Positions 12,157 to 25,880 of a stretch of 64,000 nucleotides of DNA are shown here, one piece after another. The translations under genes were made by a program, and so were the position numbers. A model generated the notes under the pieces. That model was not told the DNA's origin. It made no database searches and saw only the letters and a program-made list of their open reading frames with translations. Each line of letters starts with the position of its first letter. The first letter of the stretch is position 1. The stretch is from contig CAVLYN010000091.1 in the NCBI GenBank assembly GCA_963675135.1, positions 359,001 through 423,000 of the forward strand. Direction: 5' to 3'. Origin of the DNA: Galeopsis tetrahit (taxonomy: Eukaryota > Streptophyta > Magnoliopsida > Lamiales > Lamiaceae).

Positions 12157-15100
12157 ATAGAATCAATTTTGTCGAGACGGTTTTTGAATTTGAGGCCTCG
12201 GGTGCGGAGTTTTTGACGTCGTCGCCCCTAACCAAATTGCGCGCACGCTTGTGCGCCGTTTTTACAAAGTTTTCAGATTGCCATTCGGGTTTGCATTTCT
12301 AGCTGAATTGGCCATAGAATCAATTGTGTCGAGACGGTTTTTGAATTTGAGGCCTCGGGTGCGGAGTTCTTGACGTCGTCGCCCATAGTCAAATTGCGCG
12401 CACGGTTGTGCGCCGTTTTTACAAAGTTTTTAGATTGCCTCTCGGGTTTGCATTTCTAGCTGAATTGGCCATAGAATCAATTGTGTCGAGACGGTTTTTG
12501 AATTTGAGGCCTCGGGTGCGGAGTTTTTGACGTCGTCGCCCATAGTCAAATTGCGCGCACGCTTGTGCGCCGTTTTTACAAAGTTTTCAAATTGCCTCTC
12601 GGGTTTGCATTTCTAGCTAAAATTGGTCATAGAATCAATTGGGTCGAGACGGTTTTTGAATTTGAGGCCTCGGGTGCGGAGTTTTTGACGTCGTCGCCCA
12701 TAGTCAAATTGCGCGCACGCTTGTGCGCCGTTTTTACAAAGATTTCAGATTGCCTCTCGAGTTTGCATTTCTAGCTGAATTGGCCATAGAATCAATTGTG
12801 TCGAGACGGTTTTTGAATTTGAGGCCTCGGGTGCGGAGTTTTTGACGTCGTCGCCCATAGTCAAATTGCGCGCACGCTTGTGCGCCGTTTTTACAAAGTT
12901 TTCAGATTGCCTCTCGGGTTTGCATCCCTAGCTGAATTGGCCATAGAATCAATTGTGTCGAGACGGTTTTTGAATTTGAGGCCTCTGGTGCGGAGTTTTT
13001 GACGTCGTCGCCCATAGACAAATTGGCGCACGCTTGTGCGCCGTTTTTACAAAGTTTTCAAATTGCCTCTCGGGTTTGCATTTCTAGCTAAAATTGGACA
13101 TAGAATCAATTGTGTCGAGACGGTTTTTGAATTTGAGGCCTCGGGTGCAGAGTTTTTGACGTCGTCACCAATAGCCAAATTGCGCGCACGCTTGTGCGCC
13201 GTTTTTACAAAGTTTTCAGATTGCCTCTCGGGTTTGAATTTCCCACTGAATTGGCCATAGAATCAATTGTGTCGAGACGGGTTTTGAATTTGAGGCCTCG
13301 GGTGCGGAGTTTTTGACGTCGTCGCCCATAGTCAAATTGCGCGCACGCTTGTGCGCCGTTTTTACAAAGTTTTCAGATTGCCATTCGGGTTTGCATTTCT
13401 AGCTGAATTGGCCATAGAATCAATTGTGTCGAGACGGTTTTTGAATTTGAGGCCTCAGGTGCGGAGTTTTTGACGTCGTCGCCCATAGCCAAATTGCGCG
13501 CACGCTTGTGCGCCGTTTTTACAAAGTTTTCAGATTGCCTCTCGGGTTTGCACTTCTAGCTAAAATTGGTCATAGAATCAATTTTGTCGAGACGGTTTTT
13601 GAATTTGAGGCCTCGGGTGCGGAGTTTTTGACGTCGTCGCCCCTAACCAAATTGCGCGCACGCTTGTGCGCCGTTTTTACAAAGTTTTCAGATTGCCATT
13701 CGGGTTTGCATTTCTAGCTGAATTGGCCATAGAATCAATTGTGTCGAGACGGTTTTTGAATTTGAGCCCTCGGGTGCGGAGTTCTTGACGTCGTCGCCCA
13801 TAGTCAAATTGCGCGCACGGTTGTGCGCCGTTTTTACAAAGTTTTCAGATTGCCTCTCGGGTTTGCATTTCTAGCTGAATTGGCCATAGAATCAATTGTG
13901 TCGAGACGGTTTTTGAATTTGAGGCCTCGGGTGCGGAGTTTTTGACGTCGTCGCCCATAGTCAAATTGCGCGCACGCTTGTGCGCCGTTTTTACAAAGTT
14001 TTCAAATTGCCTCTCGGGTTTGCATCTCTAGCTAAAATTGGTCATAGAATCAATTGGGTCGAGACGGTTTTTGAATTTGAGGCCTCGGGTGCGGAGTTTT
14101 TGACGTCGTCGCCCATAGCCAAATTGCGCGCACGCTTGTGCGCCGTTTTTACAAAGTTTTCAAATTGCCTCTCGGGTTTGAATTTCCCACTGAATTGGCC
14201 ATAGAATCAATTGTGTCGAGACGGTTTTTGAATTTGAGGCCTCGGGTGCGGAGTTTTTGACGTCGTCGCCCATAGCCAAATTGTGCGCACGCTTGTGCGC
14301 CGTTTTTACAAAGTTTTCAGATTGCCTCTCGGGTTTGCATTTCTAGCTAAAATTGGTCATAGAATCAATTGTGTCGAGACGGTTTTTGAATTTGAGGCCA
14401 CGGGTACGGAGTTTTTGACGTCGTCGCCCATAGCCAAATTGCGCGCACGCTTGTGCGCCGTTTTTACAAAGTTTTCAAATTGCCTCTCGGGTTTGAATTT
14501 CCCACTGAATTGGCCATAGAATCAATTGTGTCGAGACGGGTTTTGAATTTGAGGCCTCGGGTGCGGAGTTTTTGACGTCGTCGCCCATAGCCAAATTGCG
14601 CGCACGCTTGTGCGCCGTTTTTACAAAGTTTTCAGATTGCCATTCGGGTTTGCATTTCTAGCTGAATTGGCCATAGAATCAATTGTGTCGAGACGGTTTT
14701 TGAATTTGAGGCCTCGGGTGCGGAGTTTTTGACGTCGTCGCCCATAGCCAAATTGCGCGCACGCTTGTGCGCCGTTTTTACAAAGTTTTCAGATTGCCTC
14801 TCGGGTTTGCACTTCTAGCTGAATTGGCAATAGAATCAATTTTGTCGAGACGGTTTTTGAATTTGAGGCCTCGGGTAAGGAGTTTTTGACGTCGTCGCCC
14901 CTAACCAAATTGCGCGCACGCTTGTGCGCCGTTTTTACAAAGTTTTCAGATTGCCTCTCGGGTTTGCATTTCTAGCTGAATTGGCCATAGAATCAATTGT
15001 GTCGAGACGGTTTTTGAATTTGAGGCCTCGGGTGCGGAGTTTTTGACGTCGTCGCCCATAGTCAAATTGCGCGCACGCTTGTGCGCCGTTTTTACAAAGT

Positions 15101-16088
15101 TTTCAAATTGCCTCTCGGGTTTGCATTTCTAGCTAAAATTGGTCATAGAATCAATTGGGTCGAGACGGTTTTTGAATTTGAGGCCTCGGGTGCGGAGTTT
15201 TTGACGTCGTCGCCCATAGCCAAATTGCGCGCACGCTTGTGCGCCGTTTTTACAAAGTTTTCAAATTGCCTCTCGGGTTTGAATTTCCCACTGAATTGGC
15301 CATAGAATCAATTGTGTCGAGACGGTTTTTGAATTTGAGGCCTCGGGTGCAGAGTTTTTGACGTCGTCGCCCATAGCCAAATTGCGCGCACGCTTGTGCG
15401 CCGGTTTTACAAAGTTTTCAGATTGCCTCTCGGGTTTGCATTTCTAGCTAAAATTGGTCATAGAATCAATTGTGTCGAGACGGTTTTTGAATTTGAGGCC
15501 ACGGGTGCGGAGTTTTTGACGTCGTCGCCCATATCCAAATTGCGCGCACGCTTGTGCGCCGTTTTTACAAAGTTTTCAGATTGCCTCTCGGGTTTGCATT
15601 TCTAGCTGAATTGGCCATAGAATCAATTGCGTCGAGACGGTTTTTGAATTTGAGGCCTCGGGTGCGGAGTTTTTGACGTCGTCGCCCATTGTCAAATTGT
15701 GCGCACGCTTGTGCGCCGTTTTTACAAAGTATTCAGACTGCCTCTCGGGTTTGCATTTCTAGCTGAATTGGCCATATAATCAATTGTGTCGAGACGGTTT
15801 TTGAATTTGAGGCCTCGGGTGCGGAGTTTTTGACGTCGTCGCCCATAGCCAAATTGCGCGCACGCTTGTGCGCCGTTTTTACAAAGTTTTCAAATTGCCT
15901 CTCGGGTTTGCATTTCTAGCTAAAATTGGTCATAGAATCAATTGTGTCGAGACGGTTTTTGAATTTGAGGCCACGGGTGCGGAGTTTTTGACGTCGTCGC
16001 CCATAGCCAAATTGCGCGCACACTTGTGCGCCGTTTTTACAAAGTTTTCAGATTGCCTCTCGGGTTTGCACTTCTAGCTGAATTGGCC
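12157..16088 (+). repeat. Tandem segmental duplication, copy 2 (3932 bp, 25 monomers)
   Basis: This is the second copy of the 25-monomer block and follows copy 1 directly. Similarity to the start of the unit continues to about 16159, where copy 1 reads CGCCCCTAACC (12228) and the sequence here reads CGCCCATAGCC, so the crossover lies within about 70 bp of the given end. The near-identity of two 3.9-kb blocks implies either a very recent duplication or conversion, or an assembly artefact. The sequence alone cannot separate these. Confidence 0.88.
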
Positions 16089-19000
16089 ATAGAATCAATT
16101 TTGTCGAGACGGTTTTTGAATTTGAGGCCTCGGGTGCGGAGTTTTTGACGTCGTCGCCCATAGCCAAATTGCGCGCACGCTTGTGCGCCGTTTTTACAAA
16201 GTTTTCAGATTGCCTCTCAGGTTTGCATTTCTAGCTGAATTGGCCATAGAATCAATTTTGTCGAGACGGTTTTTGAATTTGAGGCCTCGGGTGCGGAGTT
16301 TTTGACGTCGTCGCCCATAGCCAAATTGCGCGCACGCTTGTGCGCCGTTTTTATAAAGTTTTCAAATTGCCTCTCGGGTTTGCATTTCTAGCTAAAATTG
16401 GTCATATAATCAATTGTGTCGAGACGGTTTTTGAATTTGAGGCCTCGGGTGCAGAGTTTTTGACGTCGTCACCAATAGCCAAATTGCGCGCACGCTTGTG
16501 CGCCGTTTTTACAAAGTTTTCAGATTGCCTCTCGGGTTTGAATTTCCCACTGAATTGGCCATAGAATCAATTGTGTCGAAACGGTTTTTGAATTTGAGGC
16601 CTCGGGTGCGGAGTTTTTGACGTCGTCGCCCATAGCCAAATTGCGCGCACGCTTGTGCGCCGTTTTTACAAAGTTTTCAGATTGCCTCTCGGGTTTGCAT
16701 TTCTAGCTAAAATTGGTCATAGAATCAATTGGGTCGAGACGGTTTTTGAATTTGAGGCCTCGGGTGCGGAGTTTTTGACGTCGTCGCCCATAGCCAAATT
16801 GCGCGCACGCTTGTGCGCCGTTTTTACAAAGTTTTCAAATTGCCTCTCGGGTTTGAATTTCCCACTGAATTGGCCATAGAATCAATTGTGTCGAGACGGT
16901 TTTTGAATTTGAGGCCTCGGGTGCGGAGTTTTTGACGTCGTCGCCCATAGCCAAATTGCGCGCACGCTTGTGCGCCGTTTTTACAAAGTTTTCAGATTGC
17001 CTCTCGGGTTTGCATTTCTAGCTGAATTGGCCATAGAATCAATTTTGTCGAGACGGTTTTTGAATTTGAGGCCTCGGGTGCGGAGTTTTTGACGTCGTCG
17101 CCCATAGCCAAATTGCGCGCACGCTTGTGCGCCGTTTTTATAAAGTTTTCAAATTGCCTCTCGGGTTTGCATTTCTAGCTAAAATTGGTCATATAATCAA
17201 TTGTGTCGAGACGGTTTTTGAATTTGAGGCCTCGGGTGCAGAGTTTTTGACGTCGTCACCAATAGCCAAATTGCGCGCACGCTTGTGCGCCGTTTTTACA
17301 AAGTTTTCAGATTGCCTCTCGGGTTTGAATTTCCCACTGAATTGGCCATAGAATCAATTGTGTCGAGACGGTTTTTGAATTTGAGGCCTCGGGTGCGGAG
17401 TTTTTGACGTCGTCGCCCATAGCCAAATTGCGCGCACGCTTGTGCGCCGTTTTTACAAAGTTTTCAGATTGCCTCTCGTGTTTGCATTTCTAGCTAAAAT
17501 TGGTCATAGAATCAATTGTGTCGAGACGGTTTTTGAATTTGAGGCCACGGGTGCGGAGTTTTTGTCGTCGTCGCCCATAGCCAAATTGCGCACACGCTTG
17601 TGCGCCGTTTTTACAAAGTTTTCAGATTGCCTCTCGGGTTTGCATATCTATATGAAATGGCCATAGAATCAATTGTGTCGAGACGGTTTTTGAATTTGAG
17701 GCCTCGGGTGCGGAGTTTTTGACGTCGTCGCCCATAGCCAAACTTGCGCGCATGGTTGTGTGCCATTTTTACAAAGTTTTCAGATTGCCTCCCAAGTTTG
17801 CATCCCTCACTGAATTGGCCATAGAATCAATTGTGTCGAGACGGTTTTTGAATTTGAGGCCTCGGGTGCGGAGTTTTTGACGTCGTCGCCCATAGCCAAA
17901 TTGCGCGCACGCTTGTGCGCCGTTTTTACAAAGATTTCAGATTGCCTCTCGGGTTTGCATTTCTAGCTGAATTGGCCATAGAATCAATTGTGTCGAGACG
18001 GTTTTTGAATTTGAGGCCTCGGGTGCGGAGTTTTTGACGTCGTCGCCCATAGTCAAATTGCGCGCACGCTTGTGCGCCGTTTTTACAAAGTTTTCAAATT
18101 GCCTCTCGTTTTGCATTTCTAGCTAAAATTGGTCATAGAATCAATTGTGTTGAGACGGTTTTTGAATTTGAGGCCTCGGGTGCAGAGTTTTTTACGTCGT
18201 CACCAATAGCCAAATTGCGCGCACGCTTGTGCGCCGTTTTTACAAAGTTTTCAGATTGCCTCTCGGGTTTGAATTTCCCACTGAATTGGCCATATAATCA
18301 ATTGTGTCGAGACGGTTTTTGAATTTGAGGCCTCGGGTGCGGAGTTTTTGACGTCGTCGCCCATAGCCAAATTGCGCGCACGCTTGTGCGCCGTTTTTAC
18401 AAAGTTTTCAGATTGCCTCTCGGGTTTGCACTTCTAGCTGAATTGGCCATAGAATCAATTTTGTCGAGACGGTTTTTGAATTTGAGGCCTCGGGTGCGGA
18501 GTTTTTGACGTCGTCGCCCATAGTCAAATTGCGCGCACGGTTGTGCGCCGGTTTTACAAAGTTTTCAGATTGCCTCTCGGGTTTGCATTTCTAGCTGAAT
18601 TGGCCATAGAATCAATTGTGTCGAGACGGTTTTTGAATTTGAGGCCTCGGGTGCGGAGTTTTTGACGTCGTCGCCCATAGTTAAATTGCGCGCACGCTTG
18701 TGCGCCGTTTTTACAAAGTTTTCAAATTGCCTCTCGGGTTTGCATCTCTAGCTAAAATTGGTCATAGAATCAATTGGGTCGAGGCGGTTTTTGAATTTGA
18801 GGCCTCGGGTGCGGAGTTTTTGACGTCGTCGCCCATAGCCAAATTGCGCGCACGCTTGTGCGCCGTTTTTACAAAGTTTTCAAATTGCCTCTCGGGTTTG
18901 AATTTCCCACTGAATTGGCCATAGAATCAATTGTGTCGAGACGGTTTTTGAATTTGAGGCCTCGGGTGCGGAGTTTTTGACGTCGTCGCCCATAGCCAAA

Positions 19001-22000
19001 TTGCGCGCACGCTTGTGCGCCGTTTTTACAAAGTTTTCAGATTGCCTCTCGGGTTTGCATTTCTAGCTGAATTGGCCGTAGAATCAATTTTGTCGAGACG
19101 GTTTTTGAATTTGAGGCCTCGGGTGCGGAGTTTTTGACGTCGTCGCCCATAGCCAAATTGCGCGCACGCTTGTGCGCCGTTTTTACAAAGTTTTCAAATT
19201 GCCTCTCGGGTTTGCATTTCTAGCTAAAATTAGTCATAGAATCAATTGTGTCGAGACGGTTTTTGAATTTGAGGCCTCGGGTGCGGAGTTTTTGACGTCG
19301 TCGCCCATAGCCAAATTGCGCGCATGCTTGTGCGCCGTTTTTACAAAGTTTTCAGATTGCCTCTCGGGTTTGCATTTCTAGCTAAAATTGGTCATAGAAT
19401 CAATTGTGTCGAGACGGTTTTTGAATTTGAGGCCTCGGGTGCAGAGTTTTTGACGTCGTCACCAATAACCAAATTGCGCGCACGCTTGTGCGCCGTTTTT
19501 ACAAAGTTTTCAGATTGCCTCTCGGGTTTGAATTTCCCACTGAATTGGCCATAGAATCAATTGTGTCGAGACGGGTTTTGAATTTGAGGCCTCGGGTGCG
19601 GAGTTTTTGACGTCGTCGCCCATTGCCAAATTGCGCGCACGCTTGTGCGCCGTTTTTACAAAGTTTTCAGATTGCCATTCGGGTTTGCATCTCCAGCTGA
19701 ATTGGCCATAGAATCAATTGTGTCGAGACGGTTTTTGAATTTGAGGCCTCGGGTGCGGAGTTTTTGACGTCGTCGCCCATAGCCAAATTGCGCGCACGCT
19801 TGTGCGCCGTTTTTACAAAGTTTTCAGATTGCCTCTCGGGTTTGAATTTCCCACTGAATTGGCCATAGAATCAATTGTGTCGAGACGGTTTTTGAATTTG
19901 AGGCCTCGGGTGCGGAGTTTTTGACGTCGTCGCCCATAGCCAAATTGCGCGCACGCTTGTGCGCCGTTTTTACAAAGTTTTCAGATTGCCTCTCGGGTTT
20001 GCACTTCTAGCTGAATTGGCCATAGAATCAATTTTGTCGAAACGGTTTTTAAATTTGAGGCCTCGGGTGCGGAGTTTTTGACGTCGTCGCCCATCGCCAA
20101 ATTGCGCGCACGCTTGTGCGCCGTTTTTACAAAGTTTTCAGATTACCTCTCGGGTTTGCATTTCTAGCTAAAATTGGTCATAAAATCAATTGTGTCGAGA
20201 CGGTTTTTGAATTTGAGGCCTCGGGTGCGGAGTTTTTTACGTCGTCGCCCATAGCCAAATTGCGCGCACGCTTGTGCGCCGTTTTTACAAAGTTTTCAGA
20301 TAGCCTCTCGGGTTTTCATTTCTAGCTGAATTGGCCATAGAATCAATTGTGTCGAGACGGTTTTTGAATTTGAGGCCTCGGGTGCGGAGTTTTTGATGTC
20401 GTCGCCCATAGCCAAATTGCGCGCACGCTTGTGCGCCGTTTTTACAAAGTTTTCAAATTGCTTCTCGGGTTTGAATTTCCCACTGAATTGGCCATAGAAT
20501 CAATTGTGTCGAGACGGTTTTTGAATTTGAGGCCTCGGGTGCGGAGTTTTTGACGTCGTCGCCCATAGCCAAATTGCGCGCACGCTTGTGCGCCGTTTTT
20601 ACAAAGTTTTCAGATTGCCTCTCGGGTTTGCATTACTATCTGAATTGGCCATAGAATCAATTGTGTCGAGACGGTTTTTGAATTTGAGGCCTCGGGTGCG
20701 GAGTTTTTGATGTCGTCGCCCATAGCCAAACTTGCGCGCATGGTTGTGTGCCATTTTTACAAAGTTTTCAGATTGCCTCCCAAGTTTGCATCCCTCACTG
20801 AATTGGCCATAGAATCAATTGTGTCGAGACGGTTTTTGAATTTGAGGCCTCGGGTGCGGAGTTTTTGACGTCGTCGCTCCTAACCAAATTGCGCACACGC
20901 TTGTGCGCCGTTTTTACAAAGTTTTCAGATTGCCATTCGGGTTTGCATTTCTAGCTGAATTGGCCATAGAATCAATTGTGTCGAGACGGTTTTTGAATTT
21001 GAGGCCTCGGGTGCGGAGTTTTTGACGTCGTCGCCCATAGTCAAATTGCGCGCACGGTTGTGCGCCATTTTTACAAAGTTTTCAGATTGCCTCTCGGGTT
21101 TGCATTTCTAGCTGAATTGGCCATATAATCAATTGTGTCGAGAAAGTTTTTGAATTTGAGGCCTCGGGTGTGGAGTTTTTGACGTCGTCGCCCATAGTCA
21201 AATTGCGCGCACGCTTGTGCGTCGTTTTTACAAAGTTTTCAAATTGCCTCTCGGGTTTGCATTTCTAGCTAAAATTGGTCATAGAATCAATTGTGTCGAG
21301 AAGGTTTTTGAATTTGAGGCCTCGGGTGCAGAGTTTTTGACGTCGTCGCCCATAGCCAAATTGCGCGCACGCTTGTGCGCCGTTTTTACAAAGTTTTCAA
21401 ATTGCCTCTCGGGTTTGAATTTCCCACTGAATTGGCCATAGAATCAATTGTGTCGAGACGGTTTTTGAATTTGAGGCCTCGGGTGCGGAGTTTTTTACGT
21501 CGTCGCCCATAGCCAAACTTGCGCGCATGGTTGTGTGCCATTTTTACAAAGTTTTCAGATTGCCTCCCAAGTTTACATCCCTCACTGAATTGGCCAGAGA
21601 AACAATTTTGTCGAGACGGTTTTTGAATTTGAGGCCTCGGGTGCGGAGTTTTTGACGTCGTCGCCCCTAACCAAATTGCGCACACGCTTGTGCGCCGTTT
21701 TTACAAAGTTTTCAGATTGCCATTCGGGTTTGCAGTTCTAGCTGAATTGGCCATAGAATCAATTGTGTCGAGACGGTTTTTGAATTTGAGGCCTCGGGTG
21801 CGGAGTTTTTGACGTCGTCGCCCATAGTCAAATTGCGCGCACGGTTGTGCGCCGTTTTTACAAAGTTTTCAGATTGCCTCTCGGGTTTGCATTTCTAGCT
21901 GAATTGGCCATATAATCAATTGTGTCGTGACAGTTTTTGAATTTGAGGCCTCGGGTTTGGAGTTTTTGACGTCGTCGCCCATAGTCAAATTGCGCGCACG

Positions 22001-23040
22001 CTTGTGCGCCGTTTTTATAAAGTTTTCAAATTGCCTCTCGGGTTTGCATTTCTAGCTAAAATTGGTCATAGAATCAATTGTGTCGAGACGGTTTTTGAAT
22101 TTGAGGCCTCGGGTGCGGAGTTTTTGACGTCGTCGCCCATAGCCAAACTGCGCGCACGCTTGTGCGCCGTTTTTACAAAGTTTTCAAATTGCCTCTCGGG
22201 TTTGCATTTCTAGCTAAAATTGGTCATAGAATCAATTGTGTCGAGACGGTTTTTGAATTTGAGGCCTCGGGTGCAGAGTTTTTGACGTCGTCGCCCATAG
22301 CCAAATTGCGCGCACGCTTGTGCGCCGTTTTTACAAAGTTTTCAAATTGCCTCTCGGGTTTGAATTTCCCACTGAATTGGCCATAGAATCAATTGTGTCG
22401 AGACGGTTTTTGAATTTGAGGCCTCGGGTGCGGAGTTTTTGACGTCGTCGCCCATAGCCAAATTGCGCGCACGCTTGTGCGCCGTTTTTACAAAGTTTTC
22501 AGATTGCCTCTCGGGTTTGCATTCCTATCTGAATTGGCCATAGAATCAATTGTGTCGAGACGGTTTTTGAATTTGAGGCCTCGGGTGCGGAGTTTTTGAT
22601 GTCGTCGCCCATAGCCAAACTTGCGCGCATGGTTGTGTGCCATTTTTACAAAGTTTTCAGATTGCCTCCCAAGTTTGCATCCCTCACTGAATTGGCCATA
22701 GAATCAATTGTGTCGAGACGGTTTTTGAATTTGAGGCCTCGGGTGCGGAGTTTTTGACGTCGTCGCTCCTAACCAAATTGCGCACACGCTTGTGCGCCGT
22801 TTTTACAAAGTTTTCAGATTGCCATTCGGGTTTGCATTTCTAGCTGAATTGGCCATAGAATCAATTGTGTCGAGACGGTTTTTGAATTTGAGGCCTCGGG
22901 TGCGGAGTTTTTGACGTCGTCGCCCATAGTCAAATTGCGCGCACGGTTGTGCGCCATTTTTACAAAGTTTTCAGATTGCCTCTCGGGTTTGCATTTCTAG
23001 CTGAATTGGCCATATAATCAATTGTGTCGAGACAGTTTTT
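16089..23040 (+). repeat. Satellite zone III, with 787-bp and 1889-bp duplications
   Basis: Two local duplications stand out. A 787-bp (5-monomer) unit is tandemly repeated around 16.2-17.6 kb: the TTTATAAAG variant at about 16350 and 17137 is followed each time by a CACCAATAG monomer. A 1889-bp (12-monomer) unit repeats around 20.5-23.4 kb: CGCTCCTAACC occurs at 20875 and 22764, and the GCGTCG variant of the dyad region near 21220 and 23109. A monomer with a 1-bp deletion (CTCTCGTTTTGC, near 18105) occurs only here. CATGG-type monomers reappear from about 17740. Confidence 0.75.
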
Positions 23041-25880
23041 GAATTTGAGGCCTCGGGTGTGGAGTTTTTGACGTCGTCGCCCATAGTCAAATTGCGCGCA
23101 CGCTTGTGCGTCGTTTTTACAAAGTTTTCAAATTGCCTCTCGGATTTGCATTTCTAGCTAAAATTGGTCATAGAATCAATTGTGTCGAGAAGGTTTTTGA
23201 ATTTAAGGCCTCGGGTGCAGAGTTTTTGACGTCGTCGCCCATAGCCAAATTGCGCGCACGCTTGTGCGCCGTTTTTACAAAGTTTTCAAATTGCCTCTCG
23301 GGTTTGAATTTCCCACTGAATTGGCCATAGAATCAATTGTGTCGAGACGGTTTTTGAATTTGAGGCCTCGGGTGCGGAGTTTTTTACGTCGTCGCCCATA
23401 GCGAAATTGCGCGCACGCTTGTGCGCCGTTTTTACAAAGTTTTCAGATTGCCTCTCGGGTTTGCATTTCTATCTGAATTGGCCATAGAATCAATTGTGTC
23501 GAGACGGTTTTTGAATTTGAGGCCTCAGGTGCGGAGTTTTTGATGTCGTCGCCCATAGCCAAACTTGCGCGCATGGTTGTGTGCCATTTTTACAAAGTTT
23601 TCAGATTGCCTCCCAAGTTTGCATCCCTCACTGAATTGGCCATAAAATCAATTGTGTCGAGACGGTTTTTGAATTTGAGGCCTCGGGTGCGGAGTTTTTG
23701 ACGTCGTCGCCCATAGCCAAATTGCGCGCACGCTTGTGCGCCGTTTTTACAAAGTTTTCAGATTGCCTCTCGGGTTTGCATATCTAGCTGAATTGGCCAT
23801 AGAATCAATTGTGTCGAGAAAGTTTTTGAATTTTAGGCATCGGGTGTGGAGTTTTTGACGTCGTCGCCCATTGCCAAATTGCGCGCACGCTTGTGCGCCG
23901 TTTTTACAAAGTTTTTAGATTGCCTCTCGGGTTTGGATTTCCAGCTGAATTGGCCATAGAATCAATTGTGTCGAGACGGTTTTTGAATTTGAGGCCTCGG
24001 GTGTGGAGTTTTTGACGTCGTCGCCCATAGTCAAATTGCGCGCACGCTTGTGCGTCGTTTTTACAAAGTTTTCAAATTGCCTCTCGGATTTGCATTTCTA
24101 GCTAAAATTGGTCATAGAATCAATTGTGTCGAGAAGGTTTTTGAATTTGAGGCCTCGGGTGCAGAGTTTTTGACGTCGTCGCCCATAGCCAAATTGCGCG
24201 CACGCTTGTGCGCCGTTTTTACAAAGTTTTCAAATTGCCTCTCGGGTTTGAATTTCCCACTGAATTGGCCATAGAATCAATTGTGTCGAGACGGTTTTTG
24301 AATTTGAGGCCTCGGGTGCGGAGTTTTTTACGTCGTCGCCCATAGCGAAATTGCGCGCACGCTTGTGCGCCGTTTTTACAAAGTTTTCAGATTGCCTCTC
24401 GGGTTTGCATTTCTATCTGAATTGGCCATAGAATCAATTGTGTCGAGACGGTTTTTGAATTTGAGGCCTCAGGTGCGGAGTTTTTGATGTCGTCGCCCAT
24501 AGCCAAACTTGCGCGCATGGTTGTGTGCCATTTTTACAAAGTTTTCAGATTGCCTCCCAAGTTTGCATCCCTCACTGAATTGGCCATAAAATCAATTGTG
24601 TCGAGACGGTTTTTGAATTTGAGGCCTCGGGTGCGGAGTTTTTGACGTCGTCGCCCATAGCCAAATTGCGCGCACGCTTGTGCGCCGTTTTTACAAAGTT
24701 TTCAGATTGCCTCTCGGGTTTGCATATCTAGCTGAATTGGCCATAGAATCAATTGTGTCGAGAAAGTTTTTGAATTTTAGGCATCGGGTGTGGAGTTTTT
24801 GACGTCGTCGCCCATTGCCAAATTGCGCGCACGCTTGTGCGCCGTTTTTACAAAGTTTTTAGATTGCCTCTCGGGTTTGGATTTCCAGCTGAATTGGCCA
24901 TAGAATCAATTGTGTCGAGACGGTTTTTGAATTTGAGGCCTCGGGTGTGGAGTTTTTGACGTCGTCGCCCATAGTCAAATTGCGCGCACGCTTGTGCGTC
25001 GTTTTTACAAAGTTTTCAAATTGCCTCTCGGATTTGCATTTCTAGCTAAAATTGGTCATAGAATCAATTGTGTCGAGAAGGTTTTTGAATTTGAGGCCTC
25101 GGGTGCAGAGTTTTTGACGTCGTCGCCCATAGCCAAATTGCGCGCACGCTTGTGCGCCGTTTTTACAAAGTTTTCAAATTGCCTCTCGGGTTTGAATTTC
25201 CCACTGAATTGGCCATAGAATCAATTGTGTCGAGACGGTTTTTGAATTTGAGGCCTCGGGTGCGGAGTTTTTTACGTCGTCGCCCATAGCGAAATTGCGC
25301 GCACGCTTGTGCGCCGTTTTTACAAAGTTTTCAGATTGCCTCTCGGGTTTGCATTTCTATCTGAATTGGCCATAGAATCAATTGTGTCGAGACGGTTTTT
25401 GAATTTGAGGCCTCAGGTGCGGAGTTTTTGATGTCGTCGCCCATAGCCAAACTTGCGCGCATGGTTGTGTGCCATTTTTACAAAGTTTTCAGATTGCCTC
25501 CCAAGTTTGCATCCCTCACTGAATTGGCCATAAAATCAATTGTGTCGAGACGGTTTTTGAATTTGAGGCCTCGGGTGCGGAGTTTTTGACGTCGTCGCCC
25601 ATAGCCAAATTGCGCGCACGCTTGTGCGCCGTTTTTACAAAGTTTTCAGATTGCCTCTCGGGTTTGCATATCTAGCTGAATTGGCCATAGAATCAATTGT
25701 GTCGAGAAAGTTTTTGAATTTTAGGCATCGGGTGTGGAGTTTTTGACGTCGTCGCCCATTGCCAAATTGCGCGCACGCTTGTGCGCCGTTTTTACAAAGT
25801 TTTCAGATTGCCTCTCGGGTTTGGATTTCCAGCTGAATTGGCCATAGAATCAATTGTGTCGAGACGGTTTTTAAATTTGA
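23041..25880 (+). repeat. 944-bp higher-order unit, three tandem copies (6 monomers each)
   Basis: Three consecutive 6-monomer units share the same set of rare variants at 944-bp spacing: GTCGAGAAGG near 23186, 24130 and 25074; GCGAAATTG near 23401, 24345 and 25289; CTCAGGTGCGG near 23525, 24469 and 25413; GGCATCGGGTGTGG near 23837, 24781 and 25725. The third unit ends where GGGTGCAGAG (about 25887) replaces GGGTGTGGAG. This is the cleanest true higher-order repeat in the window because the copies are adjacent and in phase. Confidence 0.87.
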
